From positions 558,001 through 622,000 of the forward strand of contig NZ_MWUM01000001.1 in NCBI RefSeq assembly GCF_002028455.1: a DNA stretch of 64,000 bases. The letters are read 5' to 3'. How positions within the stretch are numbered: the first letter of the stretch is position 1; every line of letters begins with the position of its first letter. This document shows, in pieces, positions 36,851-47,697 of this stretch. A program made the translations under genes and the position numbers. The stretch comes from Zoogloea sp. LCSB751 (GTDB taxonomy: Bacteria; Pseudomonadota; Gammaproteobacteria; Burkholderiales; Rhodocyclaceae). A model generated the notes under the pieces. That model worked only from the letters and a program-made list of their open reading frames with translations, made no database searches and was not told the DNA's origin.

Positions 36851-38473
36851 TCACGGACGCCGTTCCTGCTCCGCTTCTGCGAGCAGGCTGGCGGCGACAG
36901 CTTCCGCAATTTTGACACCATCGACGCCGGCCGACAGGATGCCGCCCGCGTAGCCGGCGCCTTCGCCGGCCGGGTACAGCCCCTTGGTGTTGATGCTCTG
37001 CAAGTCCTCGCCGCGGGTGATGCGCAGCGGGGACGAGGTGCGCGTCTCGACACCGGTGAGCACCGCGTCGTACATGTTGAAGCCGCGGATTTGCCGGTCG
37101 AAGGCCGGAATCGCCTCGCGCATCGCGGTGATCGCGTAGTCGGGCAGTGCGCTGGCCAGGTCGCCGAGCAGCACGCCGGGCTTGTAGGACGGCTCCACGC
37201 CGCCCAGTGCGGTGGACGCCTTGCCGCGCAGGAAGTCGCCGACCAGCTGGGCCGGGGCCTCGTAGGTGCCGCCGCCGAGCACGAAGGCGTGGCTCTCCAG
37301 CTTGCGCTGAAATTCGATGCCAGCCAGCGGGCCGCCGGGGTAGTCCTTCGGGTCGATGCTCACCACGATGCCGGCGTTGGCATTGCGCTCGTTGCGCGAA
37401 TACTGGCTCATGCCGTTGGTGACGACGCGGTTCGGCTCCGACGTGGCGGCCACCACGGTGCCGCCCGGACACATGCAGAAGCTGTACACCGCGCGGCCGT
37501 TGGAGGCGTGATGCACCAGCTTGTAGTCGGCGGCGCCGAGCAGCGGATGGCCGGCGTGGGGGCCGAGGCGGGCCTTGTCGATCAACGACTGCGGGTGCTC
37601 GATGCGGAAGCCCACCGAGAAGGGCTTGGCCTCCATGAAGACGCCCTTGTCGTGGAGCATCTCGAAGGTGTCGCGGGCGCTGTGGCCGAGGGCCAGCACC
37701 ACGTGGTCGCTGCGCAGCTCGTCACCGGTGGAGGTGCGCACGCCGCGCACCTGGCCGTCCTCGACGATGAGGTCGGTAACGCGCTGCTGGAAGCGGATCT
37801 CTCCGCCCAGTTCGGTGATCTCGGCGCGCATCGTTTCGACCATGCCGACCAGCCGGAAAGTGCCGATGTGGGGCTTGGAAACGTAGAGGATCTCTTCCGG
37901 CGCACCGGCCTTGACGAACTCGGTCAGCACCTTGCGGCCGTAGTGCTTGGGGTCCTTGATCTGGCTGTACAGCTTGCCGTCCGAGAAGGTGCCGGCGCCG
38001 CCCTCGCCGAACTGCACGTTCGACTCGGGGTTGAGGGTGTTCTTGCGCCACAGGCCCCAGGTGTCCTGGGTGCGCTCGCGCACCGCCTTGCCGCGCTCCA
38101 GCACGATCGGCTTGAAGCCCATCTGGGCCAGGATCAGCGCCGCGAAGATGCCGCAGGGGCCGAAGCCGATGACGATCGGGCGGTGCGTGAAGTTGGGCGG
38201 GGCCTTGCCGATGAAGTGGTACTCGGTGTCCGGCGTCGGCTTGACGTGGATGTCGTCGGCGAACTTCTTCAGCAGCGCCGCCTCGTTCTTCACCTCCAGG
38301 TCGAGGATGTAGATGAAGCACAGGCGCACGTTCTTGCGCGCGTCGTAGCTGCGCTTGAAGACCTTGAAGCTGACGAGCTGATCGGCGGAGATGCCCAGGC
38401 GCTGGAGGATGGCGGCGGGCAGGGCCTCTTCCGGATGGTCGAGGGGGAGGCGGAGTTCGGAGAGTCGCAGCAT
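36851..38473 (-). CDS. Large FAD-dependent oxidoreductase (YtfL/HI0933-unrelated, FAD-dependent dehydrogenase type)
   Basis: The 540-residue protein has an N-terminal domain of about 80 residues (RLSELRLPLDH) and a Rossmann fold (PIVIGFGPCGIFAALILAQMGFKPIVLERG, 98-128). Further conserved parts are ESNVQFGEGGAGTFSDGKLYSQI, VYSFCMCPGGTVVAATSEP and the C-terminal FAD loop LYPAGEGAGYAGGILSAGVDGVKIAEA. This family (COG2509) is widespread and uncharacterised. It starts 52 bases after draG and may be read from the nifB transcript. A start nine bases upstream (ATG 38482) is also possible. Confidence 0.85.
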   Translation of the reverse strand: MLRLSELRLPLDHPEEALPAAILQRLGISADQLVSFKVFKRSYDARKNVRLCFIYILDLEVKNEAALLKKFADDIHVKPTPDTEYHFIGKAPPNFTHRPIVIGFGPCGIFAALILAQMGFKPIVLERGKAVRERTQDTWGLWRKNTLNPESNVQFGEGGAGTFSDGKLYSQIKDPKHYGRKVLTEFVKAGAPEEILYVSKPHIGTFRLVGMVETMRAEITELGGEIRFQQRVTDLIVEDGQVRGVRTSTGDELRSDHVVLALGHSARDTFEMLHDKGVFMEAKPFSVGFRIEHPQSLIDKARLGPHAGHPLLGAADYKLVHHASNGRAVYSFCMCPGGTVVAATSEPNRVVTNGMSQYSRNERNANAGIVVSIDPKDYPGGPLAGIEFQRKLESHAFVLGGGTYEAPAQLVGDFLRGKASTALGGVEPSYKPGVLLGDLASALPDYAITAMREAIPAFDRQIRGFNMYDAVLTGVETRTSSPLRITRGEDLQSINTKGLYPAGEGAGYAGGILSAGVDGVKIAEAVAASLLAEAEQERRP

Positions 38474-38525
38474 GGCGGTCATGGCGGGGTAGTTGGTCCC
38501 GCAGATGGCTTTTCGGGCCGCGATT

Positions 38526-39461
38526 TTACAGCGTAGGGGTGGTGTTGCCGCAAGCCTGTGCGAGCAGTGCCTGGGACTGGATTGCGCAGGCCCGGCGGGT
38601 GCCGTGGTCGAGGGAGGCCAGCCAGGGCTCGGGCAGGCTGGCGGGGCCGTACAGGGCGCCTGCGAGCATGCCGGCGATGGCGCCGGTGGTGTCGGCATCG
38701 CCGCCGCGGTTGACCACGTCGATCAGGCAGGTCTCGAAGCTGTCAGTGTCGAGCAGGGCCTGGAAGACGGCGCGCAGGGTGTCCTTGATGAAGCCGGACG
38801 GGTTCTCCTCGCGTTTGCCATCGGGATCGAAGATCGGGAAGGCGTCGATCAGCGGGAGCAGGCGCTGGTGGACCAGCGCGTCGAGGTCGGCTCCCTGCAG
38901 CGCGTCCTGGATCATCAGCGCGATGGTTTCGGTGCCGGCGTCGGAGAGGGGATTGTGGTGGGTCAGGTGTGCTTGCACGCGGCAGGCGGTGCGCACCGCG
39001 TCTTCGGGCTGGCCGAGGGTGGCCAGGGCGACCGGCAGCACGCGCATGCAGGCGCCGTTGCCGGCGTCGTGCTCGCTGGGCGGGGCTGCGAGCCGGCCGG
39101 TGCGGCGGAATTCGATGATGCCGCGCCGCACGGTGTTGCCGATGTCCACCGGCTTGGCGCGCATCCAGGCGTCAAAGGCCTCGCCGATGGCGTGGGCGTC
39201 GATGTCGCCGGCGGCCAGGATGGCGTTGCCGAGGGCCAGCGCCATGGTGGTGTCGTCGGTGACCGCGCCGGGTTTGAGCTTGAGCCAGCCGCCGCCGCGG
39301 ATCGTGCGGTGGCAACCGTGCTGGGCCTGGATCTCCCGCGGTGTCATGAATTCCACGGTGGCACCCAGCGCGTCGCCCAGGGCGAGGCCCAGATAGGCGG
39401 CCTCGGCCCGGGCGGCGACGGCGTTGGCCGGCCGTTCCACGGTGGCATGCGTGTCAGGCAT
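38526..39461 (-). CDS. draG: DraG-type ADP-ribosylglycohydrolase (dinitrogenase reductase activating)
   Basis: The 311-residue enzyme contains the two metal-binding motifs of the family: YLGLALGDALGATVEF and TDDTTMALALGNA at the N-terminus, and the C-terminal NRGGDADTTGAIAGMLAGA (the metal-site aspartates). DraG removes the ADP-ribose that DraT puts on nitrogenase iron protein, switching it back on. Location at the end of the nifB operon supports this over a general glycohydrolase. No draT is present here; it would have to lie elsewhere. Confidence 0.88.
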   Translation of the reverse strand: MPDTHATVERPANAVAARAEAAYLGLALGDALGATVEFMTPREIQAQHGCHRTIRGGGWLKLKPGAVTDDTTMALALGNAILAAGDIDAHAIGEAFDAWMRAKPVDIGNTVRRGIIEFRRTGRLAAPPSEHDAGNGACMRVLPVALATLGQPEDAVRTACRVQAHLTHHNPLSDAGTETIALMIQDALQGADLDALVHQRLLPLIDAFPIFDPDGKREENPSGFIKDTLRAVFQALLDTDSFETCLIDVVNRGGDADTTGAIAGMLAGALYGPASLPEPWLASLDHGTRRACAIQSQALLAQACGNTTPTL

Positions 39462-39489
39462 GGGGCGGTGAATCGCCGGCCGCCGGTGC

Positions 39490-39849
39490 TCAGGCGCTGG
39501 GATACTCGATGGTGATGTCCTCGTCGCGGACGATCATCTGGCAGGCCAGACGCCACGGGGTGGGGAAGTCATCCACGTCCATCTTGGCTTCTTCTTCGGC
39601 GGACAGCTTGCCGAGTTCCTTCAGGGTCTTGCGCTCGCTGTTGGTCAATGGGCCGGCATGCTCGGCGCCGCCCTTGGTGATGTTGGTGACCTTGCACAGG
39701 CAGGTGCCGCATTCCCCGTTCTGACAGCCGAAGTCGATCGGGACGTGGTTCTCCTTGGCCAGTTCGAGCACGGTCTTCTTGTGGCTGCCAGCCACTGCAT
39801 AGACGGTCTTGTCCTTGTGCATCGGGCTGGTGAAGGTGATGAGTGCCAT
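39490..39849 (-). CDS. fesII: FeSII (Shethna protein II)-like [2Fe-2S] ferredoxin
   Basis: The 119-residue protein has a plant-type [2Fe-2S] core (FGCQNGECGTCLCKVT and RLACQMIVRDEDITIEY) and further stretches like the Azotobacter FeSII family: SPMHKDKTVYAVAGSHKKTVLELAKENHVPI, LTNSERKTLKELGKLSAEEE. In Azotobacter FeSII binds nitrogenase during oxygen stress and gives conformational protection. Its place between an FprA-type flavoprotein/ferredoxin and draG in the nifB operon supports the same role. Assignment by remembered family features, not by a search. Confidence 0.78.
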   Translation of the reverse strand: MALITFTSPMHKDKTVYAVAGSHKKTVLELAKENHVPIDFGCQNGECGTCLCKVTNITKGGAEHAGPLTNSERKTLKELGKLSAEEEAKMDVDDFPTPWRLACQMIVRDEDITIEYPSA

Positions 39850-39953
39850 GGTTTTCCTCCTACTTGAGTGATGCGGCCGACCGCCGGAATGGCGGAACCG
39901 CGGGTTCCACAACGATTCTCTCTGTCGCTGATGGTGGTGCTCTTTCAGGCGGC

Positions 39954-42012
<2,059 letters not shown>

Positions 42013-42024
42013 GGCAAGCTCCCG

Positions 42025-42324
42025 TCAGCTGCTGCTCACCTTGGCGGCGGTGCCTTCCAGCGCACCGGCGGCCTCCATCAGCAGTTGCAGCGGGATACCG
42101 GTGAGTGAGCCCGGCGGATTGAGGGCATCACCCAGTTCATCCACGATGGCCCCTTCAATGGGACAGATCGCCGCACACTGGGCGTCGGCGTAGTCGCCGG
42201 CGCATTCGGTGCACTTGTCCGGGTCGATTTCGAAGTGCGGGGAGGCCGAGTAGATCGCCTTGTTGGGGCAAAGGGGCTCGCAGGCCCAGCAGTTCACGCA
42301 CAGGTCGTTGATTTCGAGTGCCAT
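42025..42324 (-). CDS. fdxN: FdxN-type 2[4Fe-4S] ferredoxin
   Basis: The 99-residue protein has the two-cluster pattern CVNCWACEPLCPNKAI and CTECAGDYADAQCAAICPIEGAI, with the longer insertion between Cys residues typical of the nif-specific ferredoxins. It starts at ATG 42324, 104 bases after the nifB stop. It donates electrons to NifB cofactor chemistry or directly to nitrogenase reductase. Confidence 0.93.
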   Translation of the reverse strand: MALEINDLCVNCWACEPLCPNKAIYSASPHFEIDPDKCTECAGDYADAQCAAICPIEGAIVDELGDALNPPGSLTGIPLQLLMEAAGALEGTAAKVSSS

Positions 42325-42427
42325 CGCAGCGCTCCTTGTTATGTGGGCTTGGGTGGGGCTCCCGGGGCGTCGCTATGGCGGACGGCGCTCCGGGAGCGGT
42401 CTGCATGCCTGGGTCAGGGCTGGAGAC

Positions 42428-43945
42428 TCAGGCGGCAGACTGGGCGGGGGCTTCGACCGGGGCGACCAGCTTACCGGCGGCGGCCATCTCGGCATACACG
42501 GCCATCACCGCGTCCTCGATGCCTTCCATGGCGTGCTCGCCGTTTGGTGCGATGCCGGCTTCTTCCAGCATTCCCCAGGGCTCGTAGCCGATCTTCGAGC
42601 ACAGCACCACTTCGCAGCCTTCCAGCGTCTTGACGGTCTGCTGCAGGGTGGTATCCGCGTCGCCGCAGGTGTCGCCGCCGCTGCAGTAGAGGTCGGTCTT
42701 GCGGTGGCCGAGGAAGCGCACGCCCTTCTCGGATGCCTCGTAGACCAGGAACTCCTTGGCGTGACCGAAGTGCTGGTTGATCACGCCGCCGCCGCTGGTG
42801 GCCACGGCCATCTTGACCGGCCGCAGGGCCTCCTTGGTGGCGAGGCCGCTCATGTCGAGGGCGACCAACTTCGGTGCCGGTGCGGCAGCCTTGGCGTTGC
42901 GCTTCTCTTCCAGTTCGGCGGCGATGCGGTCGCGGACTTCGGCGCGGCGGGCAGCTGCACCCTCCAGGTCGAGTTCGTACTCGGCGATCTTGTCGAGCGT
43001 GAACTCGGCACCGCGGTCCTCACCGAGCAGGCCGACGGCGTCGGCACGGCACTGGCGGCAGTGGCGCATCATGTTCATGTCGCCGGCGCAGGCGTCCTGC
43101 AGGGCCTGCAGTTCGTCCTGAGTGGGGCCACGCTGACCGGTCAGGCCGTAGTAGGTGCCGTGTTCGGCCTCGGCGATCAGCGGCATCACGTTGTGCAGGA
43201 AGGCGCCCTTGGACTTCACGACGCGGCTGACTTCCTTCAGGTGCTCGTCATTCACACCGGGGATCATCACCGAGTTCACCTTGACCAGAACGCCCTTGGC
43301 GATGCACGCCTCGAGGCCCTTCTGCTGCTGCTCGATGAGGATCGCGGCGCCTTCACGGCCCTTGATGCGCTTGTTGTTCCAGAAAATCCACGGATAGATC
43401 TTGGCGCCCACGTCGGGATCGACGCAGTTGATGGTGATCGTCACGTGGTCGATGTTGTGTTTGGCGATCTCGTCCACCGACTGGGGCAGCATCAGACCAT
43501 TGGTCGATACGCACAGCTTGATGTCCGGAGCGTGTTCGCTGAGCATCTGGAAGGTCGCGAAGGTACGCTCGGGGTTGGCCAAGGGGTCTCCCGGCCCCGC
43601 GATGCCCAGAACGCTCATCTGCGGGATCTCCGAGGCGACGACCAAGGTCTTCTTGGCGGCCTGGTCGGGCGTGAGCAGTTCCGACACCACGCCGGGACGG
43701 GATTCGTTGGCGCAGTCGTACTTGCGGTTGCAGTAATTGCACTGGATGTTGCAGGCCGGGGCGACGGCCACGTGCATCCGCGCGAAGTGGTGATGGGCGT
43801 CTTCCGAATAGCAGGGGTGGTTGAACACCTTCTGCAGGATTTCGTCCGGGATCTGATTGAGCTGGTCCGCGGTCGAGCCGCAGGAATGCGAACTACACCC
43901 GCCGCCGCCGGATTCGGCGGTATTGCTGATCACTGGCAGTTCCAT
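42428..43945 (-). CDS. nifB: NifB nitrogenase FeMo-cofactor biosynthesis radical-SAM protein
   Basis: The 505-residue protein has a radical SAM domain with the cluster motif ACNIQCNYCNRKYDCAN (CxxxCxxC) and GIAGPGDPLANPERTF, preceded by a short Cys-rich start (GGGGCSSHSCG). The C-terminal part (from about residue 390) is a NifX-like domain (VKMAVATSGGGVINQHFGHAKEFLVYEAS). NifB builds the NifB-co precursor of the nitrogenase active-site cofactor. ATG 43945 is chosen because it is the family start; the frame upstream to 43987 has no such homology. It lies 38 bases after a sigma-54 promoter. Confidence 0.97.
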   Translation of the reverse strand: MELPVISNTAESGGGGCSSHSCGSTADQLNQIPDEILQKVFNHPCYSEDAHHHFARMHVAVAPACNIQCNYCNRKYDCANESRPGVVSELLTPDQAAKKTLVVASEIPQMSVLGIAGPGDPLANPERTFATFQMLSEHAPDIKLCVSTNGLMLPQSVDEIAKHNIDHVTITINCVDPDVGAKIYPWIFWNNKRIKGREGAAILIEQQQKGLEACIAKGVLVKVNSVMIPGVNDEHLKEVSRVVKSKGAFLHNVMPLIAEAEHGTYYGLTGQRGPTQDELQALQDACAGDMNMMRHCRQCRADAVGLLGEDRGAEFTLDKIAEYELDLEGAAARRAEVRDRIAAELEEKRNAKAAAPAPKLVALDMSGLATKEALRPVKMAVATSGGGVINQHFGHAKEFLVYEASEKGVRFLGHRKTDLYCSGGDTCGDADTTLQQTVKTLEGCEVVLCSKIGYEPWGMLEEAGIAPNGEHAMEGIEDAVMAVYAEMAAAGKLVAPVEAPAQSAA

Positions 43946-43982
43946 GGTTGGTCCCCACTCGGTTCGTTTGTGGGAATGGAAT

Positions 43983-43998
43983 TGCAAGCCGCGTACCA
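43983..43998 (-). promoter_or_regulatory. Sigma-54 (RpoN) promoter of nifB
   Basis: On the minus strand the sequence reads TGGTACGCGGCTTGCA, with GG and GC separated by ten bases, against the consensus TGGCAC-N5-TTGCA (one mismatch). It lies 38 bases before the nifB ATG, so transcription starts about 27 bases upstream of that ATG. Confidence 0.88.
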
Positions 43999-44060
43999 GG
44001 TCGGATGGTTTGTTTAAGTTATTGAAATTTAAAGAATGTGGTGTTTTTGTGCGGTGAGCC

Positions 44061-44076
44061 TGTAGTGAATGTCACA
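44061..44076. promoter_or_regulatory. NifA upstream activator site of nifB
   Basis: TGTAGTGAATGTCACA is an exact TGT-N10-ACA site. It lies 62 bases upstream of the -24 element, the right range for NifA acting with a DNA bend. The 60 bases between are AT-rich (TTTAAGTTATTGAAATTTAAAG near 44014-44035) and could hold an IHF site. Confidence 0.85.
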
Positions 44077-44116
44077 GGGGCAGCGGCCCACAGCGTGAGG
44101 AATGCGACAGCTACAC

Positions 44117-44146
44117 GCAAAACCGCGGCCGGAAGGCCGCGGTTGC
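44117..44146 (-). terminator. Intrinsic terminator of the HPF-like gene
   Basis: On the minus strand the stem AACCGCGGCC / GGCCGCGGTT encloses TTCC and is followed by TTTTGC. It lies 26 bases after the stop of the HPF-like gene and just upstream of the nifB control region. Confidence 0.85.
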
Positions 44147-44171
44147 TCGCGATATCAGGCGCGTATCGACA

Positions 44172-44522
44172 TCATGTGCGTACCGGCACCAGGGCGGGTT
44201 CCGGCAGCAGCTGGCGGTTGATGGCGGCGAGCTTCTCTATCTGGCGGCTGACGTTGTATTGCACGCGCTCGGCGATGCGGTCGATGACGCGGCGCATGTC
44301 GTCGCCGAGCTCTTCCATCACGAGGGAGCGGTTCTTCATCTGGATGACGATGCGGCACAGCTTGTCCGCGCCGCCACGGGGACCGTTGATGTCGGACAGG
44401 CGCACGCTGACGGACTGGACGACGTGGCCGAAGCGGCCGAGGGCGCCCTGGATGCGCCGTGCGGCGTGGGTACGCAGGGTCTTGGCAGCAGGCAGGCCCT
44501 TGGCCTTGATCTGGACTTCCAT
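44172..44522 (-). CDS. HPF/RaiA-like (S30AE) ribosome-associated protein
   Basis: The 116-residue protein resembles the N-terminal S30AE domain of hibernation factors: it begins MEVQIKAKGLP, continues with LRTHAARRIQGALGRFGHVVQSVSVRLSDINGPRGGADKLCRIVIQM and LGDDMRRVIDRIAERVQYNVSRQIEKLAA. Short HPF proteins of about 95-115 residues bind the ribosome decoding region during stress. No sequence past this domain is present. It diverges from nhaR across 120 bases. Confidence 0.75.
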   Translation of the reverse strand: MEVQIKAKGLPAAKTLRTHAARRIQGALGRFGHVVQSVSVRLSDINGPRGGADKLCRIVIQMKNRSLVMEELGDDMRRVIDRIAERVQYNVSRQIEKLAAINRQLLPEPALVPVRT

Positions 44523-44602
44523 TCTTATCTCCTTTGCGTTTTGGAAGGTCTACTGTATTGATGTAAATGAATCAGGTAAAGACGTATTAACTGAAGCTTT
44601 GT

Positions 44603-44617
44603 TTCGATATATTCGAA
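44603..44617. promoter_or_regulatory. Candidate LysR-type operator between the HPF-like gene and nhaR
   Basis: TTCGATATATTCGAA has 5-base inverted arms around TATAT and contains the T-N11-A pattern used by LysR regulators. It lies 26 bases upstream of the nhaR start codon, where NhaR could control its own gene. The identification is by pattern only. Confidence 0.45.
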
Positions 44618-44642
44618 GTTTTACAAATGCCTTGGTGAGCCC

Positions 44643-45572
44643 GTGAATCTCAAGCATCTGTTCTATTTCTGGAAGACGGCGCGCAGTGGCGGCGTGGTCA
44701 AGGCCGGGGACGCCCTGCACGTCACGCCTCAGACCATCAGTGGGCAGATCCGCCTGCTGGAAGAGAGCCTGGATACCCAGTTGTTCACCCGCGACGGGCG
44801 CAGCCTGGAGCTGACTCCGGCCGGGCGCATGGCGATGGAGTACGCCGACGAGATGTTCTCGCTGAGTGCCGAACTGGAGCAGGCCCTGCGCCACTATCCG
44901 AAAGGGCGGCCGGTGGAGTTCCGAGTCGGCGTGTCGGACGCGGTGCCGAAATCGATCGCCTACCGTCTGCTGAGGCCGGCAGTGGATCCGGCCGATCCGG
45001 TGCGCATCATCTGCCGGGAATGGCGGCTGGACCGCCTGCTGACCGAACTGGCGGTGCACAAGCTCGATCTGGTAATCGCCGATTCGCCGATCCCGCCTAG
45101 TGTCGATGTGCGGGCCTACAACCACCGCCTGGGGGAGTCGGGCCTGAGTTTCATCGCTGCGCGTTCATTGCTGGGGGAACAGCTTGCCGAGTTCCCGGCC
45201 TGCATGGGCAGTCTGCCGACCCTGCTGCCCGGCGAGGATTCGGCGATCCGTCGCAAATTCGAGGATTGGCTGGATCGCAAGCGCTTGCGGCCGCGCATCG
45301 TCGGCGAGTTCGACGACACGGCCTTGATGACGGCTTTCGGTCGTGCTGGCGTCGGGGCTTTCGTGGTGCCGACCGCGATCGAGCAGGAGATCCTCGGCAC
45401 AGGCGATCTGCTGGTGCTGGGGCGGGCGGAGGAGGTGCGGATCGAGTACTACGCGATCTCGGTCGAACGGCGCCTGACCCACCCCTGCGTACTGGCCATC
45501 TCGGATGCGGCCAAGGCCGGGCTGGAGGCGATGGGCAGCGGCGGCGTGGTGACCCAGGCCGAGCCGGGCTGA
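44643..45572 (+). CDS. nhaR: LysR-family regulator NhaR
   Basis: The 309-residue protein has an N-terminal winged helix (MNLKHLFYFWKTARSGGVVKAGDALHVTPQTISGQIRLLEESLDTQLF), the pattern that separates NhaR from other LysR proteins, and a C-terminal ligand-binding domain ending near residue 300. In Escherichia coli NhaR turns on the sodium/proton antiporter nhaA in response to sodium. No nhaA lies nearby, so it may regulate other genes or itself. It begins at GTG 44643. Function beyond DNA binding is inferred. Confidence 0.85.
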   Translation: MNLKHLFYFWKTARSGGVVKAGDALHVTPQTISGQIRLLEESLDTQLFTRDGRSLELTPAGRMAMEYADEMFSLSAELEQALRHYPKGRPVEFRVGVSDAVPKSIAYRLLRPAVDPADPVRIICREWRLDRLLTELAVHKLDLVIADSPIPPSVDVRAYNHRLGESGLSFIAARSLLGEQLAEFPACMGSLPTLLPGEDSAIRRKFEDWLDRKRLRPRIVGEFDDTALMTAFGRAGVGAFVVPTAIEQEILGTGDLLVLGRAEEVRIEYYAISVERRLTHPCVLAISDAAKAGLEAMGSGGVVTQAEPG

Positions 45573-45610
45573 AAAAAAACCCTGCTCGGGCCGGAAGGCC
45601 GCGGGCAGGG
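45572..45610 (-). terminator. Intrinsic terminator of the Tim44-domain gene
   Basis: On the minus strand CCCTGC / GCAGGG and an inner GGCC/GGCC stem form a hairpin followed by eight T. It lies between the converging nhaR and Tim44-like genes. Confidence 0.85.
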
Positions 45611-45653
45611 CGAGGGTAGTGGCCGGTTGGTACTACTGGTACTGAAAGACGAA

Positions 45654-46592
45654 TCAGCCGTTCTGCTGGATGCCGGCAAGCAGCCAGCCGCCGTTGCCGC
45701 TGCGCGGCTTGGTGAGGTGCCACAGTTCGTCGATGCCTTCCGGCGCGGCGTTGGGATCCTCGCGCAGCAGGCCGGTGAAGCGCACGCTGACGATGTAGCG
45801 TTCGGCTTCTTCGGCGACGTCGATGACTTCCGCGTTAAGGGAGATCACGTCGGTCTTCTGGGCGGAGGCCGGCTCGTCCATCCAGCCCATCTTGATTTCC
45901 GCAAACATCTCCGGCGTGGTGTATTCCCGCACGTCGTCCAGGTTGCGTGCATCGTTGGCGGCCTGCAGGCGGATGAAATTCACCTTGGCGTGGCGCACGA
46001 AGCCTTCGGCGTCGAAATCGGCCGGGATGTTACGGGCCGGCGTCGCGGCGACCGGGGCGGCTGCCGGGGCTGCGCTGCCGCCACCGAAAGCCGGCGTCGC
46101 GTTGCTGCTGTTGCTGCCGTAGGACTGGGGCGCGCCGGAATACTGCATCGGGCTCGCGCCCGCGCCGGCCAGCGCAGGCTGCTGGGAGGCCGCGCGACGG
46201 CGCATGAAGAAGCCGATCAGCGCGATGGCGGCGAAGGCGATCAGGGCCATCGTCATCATCGAGGCGAGTTCCTCACCGAAACCGAAGTGGGACGCCAGGG
46301 CGGCCAGGCCGATACCTGCGGCCAGACCAGCCAGCGGGCCCATCCACGAGCGCTTGGGGGTTGCGGCGGCGGCAGCGGCGCCGGCGGCCTGCTGGGTGTG
46401 GGGCGCGGCGGCGGCACCCGGTGCCTGGGCCGGGGTGGCCGGCGTGGCATTGGGGGACTTGGGCTGGCTGAGCTCCTGGCGCTGCATGCCCGAGGACTTG
46501 CCGCCGCCAAAGCGCTTGGCGGCGTCGGCATCACCGGTTACGAGGGTCAGGCCCAGCGCCAGTGCGGCGCCCATCAGGGCAAAGGATTTCAT
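45654..46592 (-). CDS. Tim44-like domain protein, membrane-anchored
   Basis: The 312-residue protein has a signal peptide or anchor at the start (residues 4-24), an Ala/Pro-rich linker, one or two hydrophobic spans (about 86-103 and 112-128) and a C-terminal Tim44-like domain from about 185 (FDAEGFVRHAKVNFIRLQAANDARNLDDVREYTTPEMFAEIK). Bacterial Tim44-domain proteins are poorly characterised; they may aid protein handling at the membrane. The gene stands alone with its own terminator. Confidence 0.82.
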   Translation of the reverse strand: MKSFALMGAALALGLTLVTGDADAAKRFGGGKSSGMQRQELSQPKSPNATPATPAQAPGAAAAPHTQQAAGAAAAAATPKRSWMGPLAGLAAGIGLAALASHFGFGEELASMMTMALIAFAAIALIGFFMRRRAASQQPALAGAGASPMQYSGAPQSYGSNSSNATPAFGGGSAAPAAAPVAATPARNIPADFDAEGFVRHAKVNFIRLQAANDARNLDDVREYTTPEMFAEIKMGWMDEPASAQKTDVISLNAEVIDVAEEAERYIVSVRFTGLLREDPNAAPEGIDELWHLTKPRSGNGGWLLAGIQQNG

Positions 46593-46732
46593 TCGTGTCT
46601 CCTGTGATTGGGGGTAGCGACCGCTGAAGGATAGCGGTTGCGGGAGTTAAATAAAATCAGAATTGTTTGTAGTAAAGCTTCGAAAAAAACTGAATGAATC
46701 CTGATCGCTTCAAGCGTGGGTGGCTGTCTGCA

Positions 46733-47596
46733 TCAGCGTTTGCCGCCGAAGTCGGCGCAGGGATCGGTGCGCGGCGTGGGAGCGGTGTACCAGATGTAGG
46801 AATACGGGCGGGCCGAAGGGCCGGTGTCCGTCCCGTCGGCAGTCTCTTCAAAGGCAACGCTGACGACGCGCGCTTCGGGCTTGAGGCGGGCCAGCAACTG
46901 TGGAACGCCATAGTCGCTGCGCACGTGGCCATTGCCGGCGACCAGGATCGCCGGACGTTCGGCAAGGTGCATCAGTTCGGCGGCCATCGCGCCGTCGCGG
47001 GCACGCTGGGCGAGATGCATGGCGGGCACCCGGTTGGCGGGCAACTGCCCGCAGTGGCTGTCGAGCAGGTCGGCGTCGAGGGCCTGGGTGGCGGTGTCGG
47101 ATAGCGGTCCGGCGGCCAGCGTGGCGGCGACGTCGGCGGGCAGGGCGCTGCTGCCGCTGCGCACGACGTCGCGGGCCTGGTCCCGGGGAAGGTTGGCGCC
47201 GATGACATCGATGCCGGCCCGCGCCAGCCCACCGAACAGGGGCTCATGTACCGGCCATTGCCAGGCTTTGGTATCGAAGCCGGCGCTTTCCAGCCCGGCC
47301 TGGATACGCTCGGAGTTGTCGGCGTGGAAACGTCGGCCCCGGTCCAGGTGTTCGGCAAGCACCGCCCGTGTGCCGAGGGCGGTGATGAGTTCGGCTCGAA
47401 TACGGTGGTGGAGGGGGCTGTCGTGGATCTCGCCGAGGAGCAGGAAGTCCGCTTGGCGCAGCCGGGCGAGCAGTTCGGGCTGGCTGAGGCTTTGTCCGCT
47501 CCGGGTGTCGACGATGCGTTCGCCGGTGGGCGCGTTGGCCTGGGCGGTGGCATGAAGAATGAGGCCGGCGAAGAGGGCTGTCAGGCGTAGTTTCAT
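46733..47596 (-). CDS. ChaN-like heme-binding lipoprotein family protein
   Basis: The 287-residue protein starts with a signal peptide (LTALFAGLILHATAQA, with no lipobox Cys visible) and has the ChaN signature near residue 53 (FLLLGEIHDSPLHHRI), AVLAEHLDRGRRF, and a metal/heme region toward the end (AAELMHLAERPAILVAGNGHVRSDYGVP). ChaN of Campylobacter and PhuW-type relatives bind heme and are iron-regulated. It lies 101 bases after the DUF2149 gene, in the same orientation as the whole TonB-CobN module. Confidence 0.82.
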   Translation of the reverse strand: MKLRLTALFAGLILHATAQANAPTGERIVDTRSGQSLSQPELLARLRQADFLLLGEIHDSPLHHRIRAELITALGTRAVLAEHLDRGRRFHADNSERIQAGLESAGFDTKAWQWPVHEPLFGGLARAGIDVIGANLPRDQARDVVRSGSSALPADVAATLAAGPLSDTATQALDADLLDSHCGQLPANRVPAMHLAQRARDGAMAAELMHLAERPAILVAGNGHVRSDYGVPQLLARLKPEARVVSVAFEETADGTDTGPSARPYSYIWYTAPTPRTDPCADFGGKR

Positions 47597-47697
47597 GGTT
47601 CGGGGGCTCGGTTGGGCCGTCAAGGTCCGCAGGATGCCTGTGGACCCTGGCGGGTGGCCGGGAGTTCGCGGTACTTCGTGGGGGCTTGCATTCTTGC

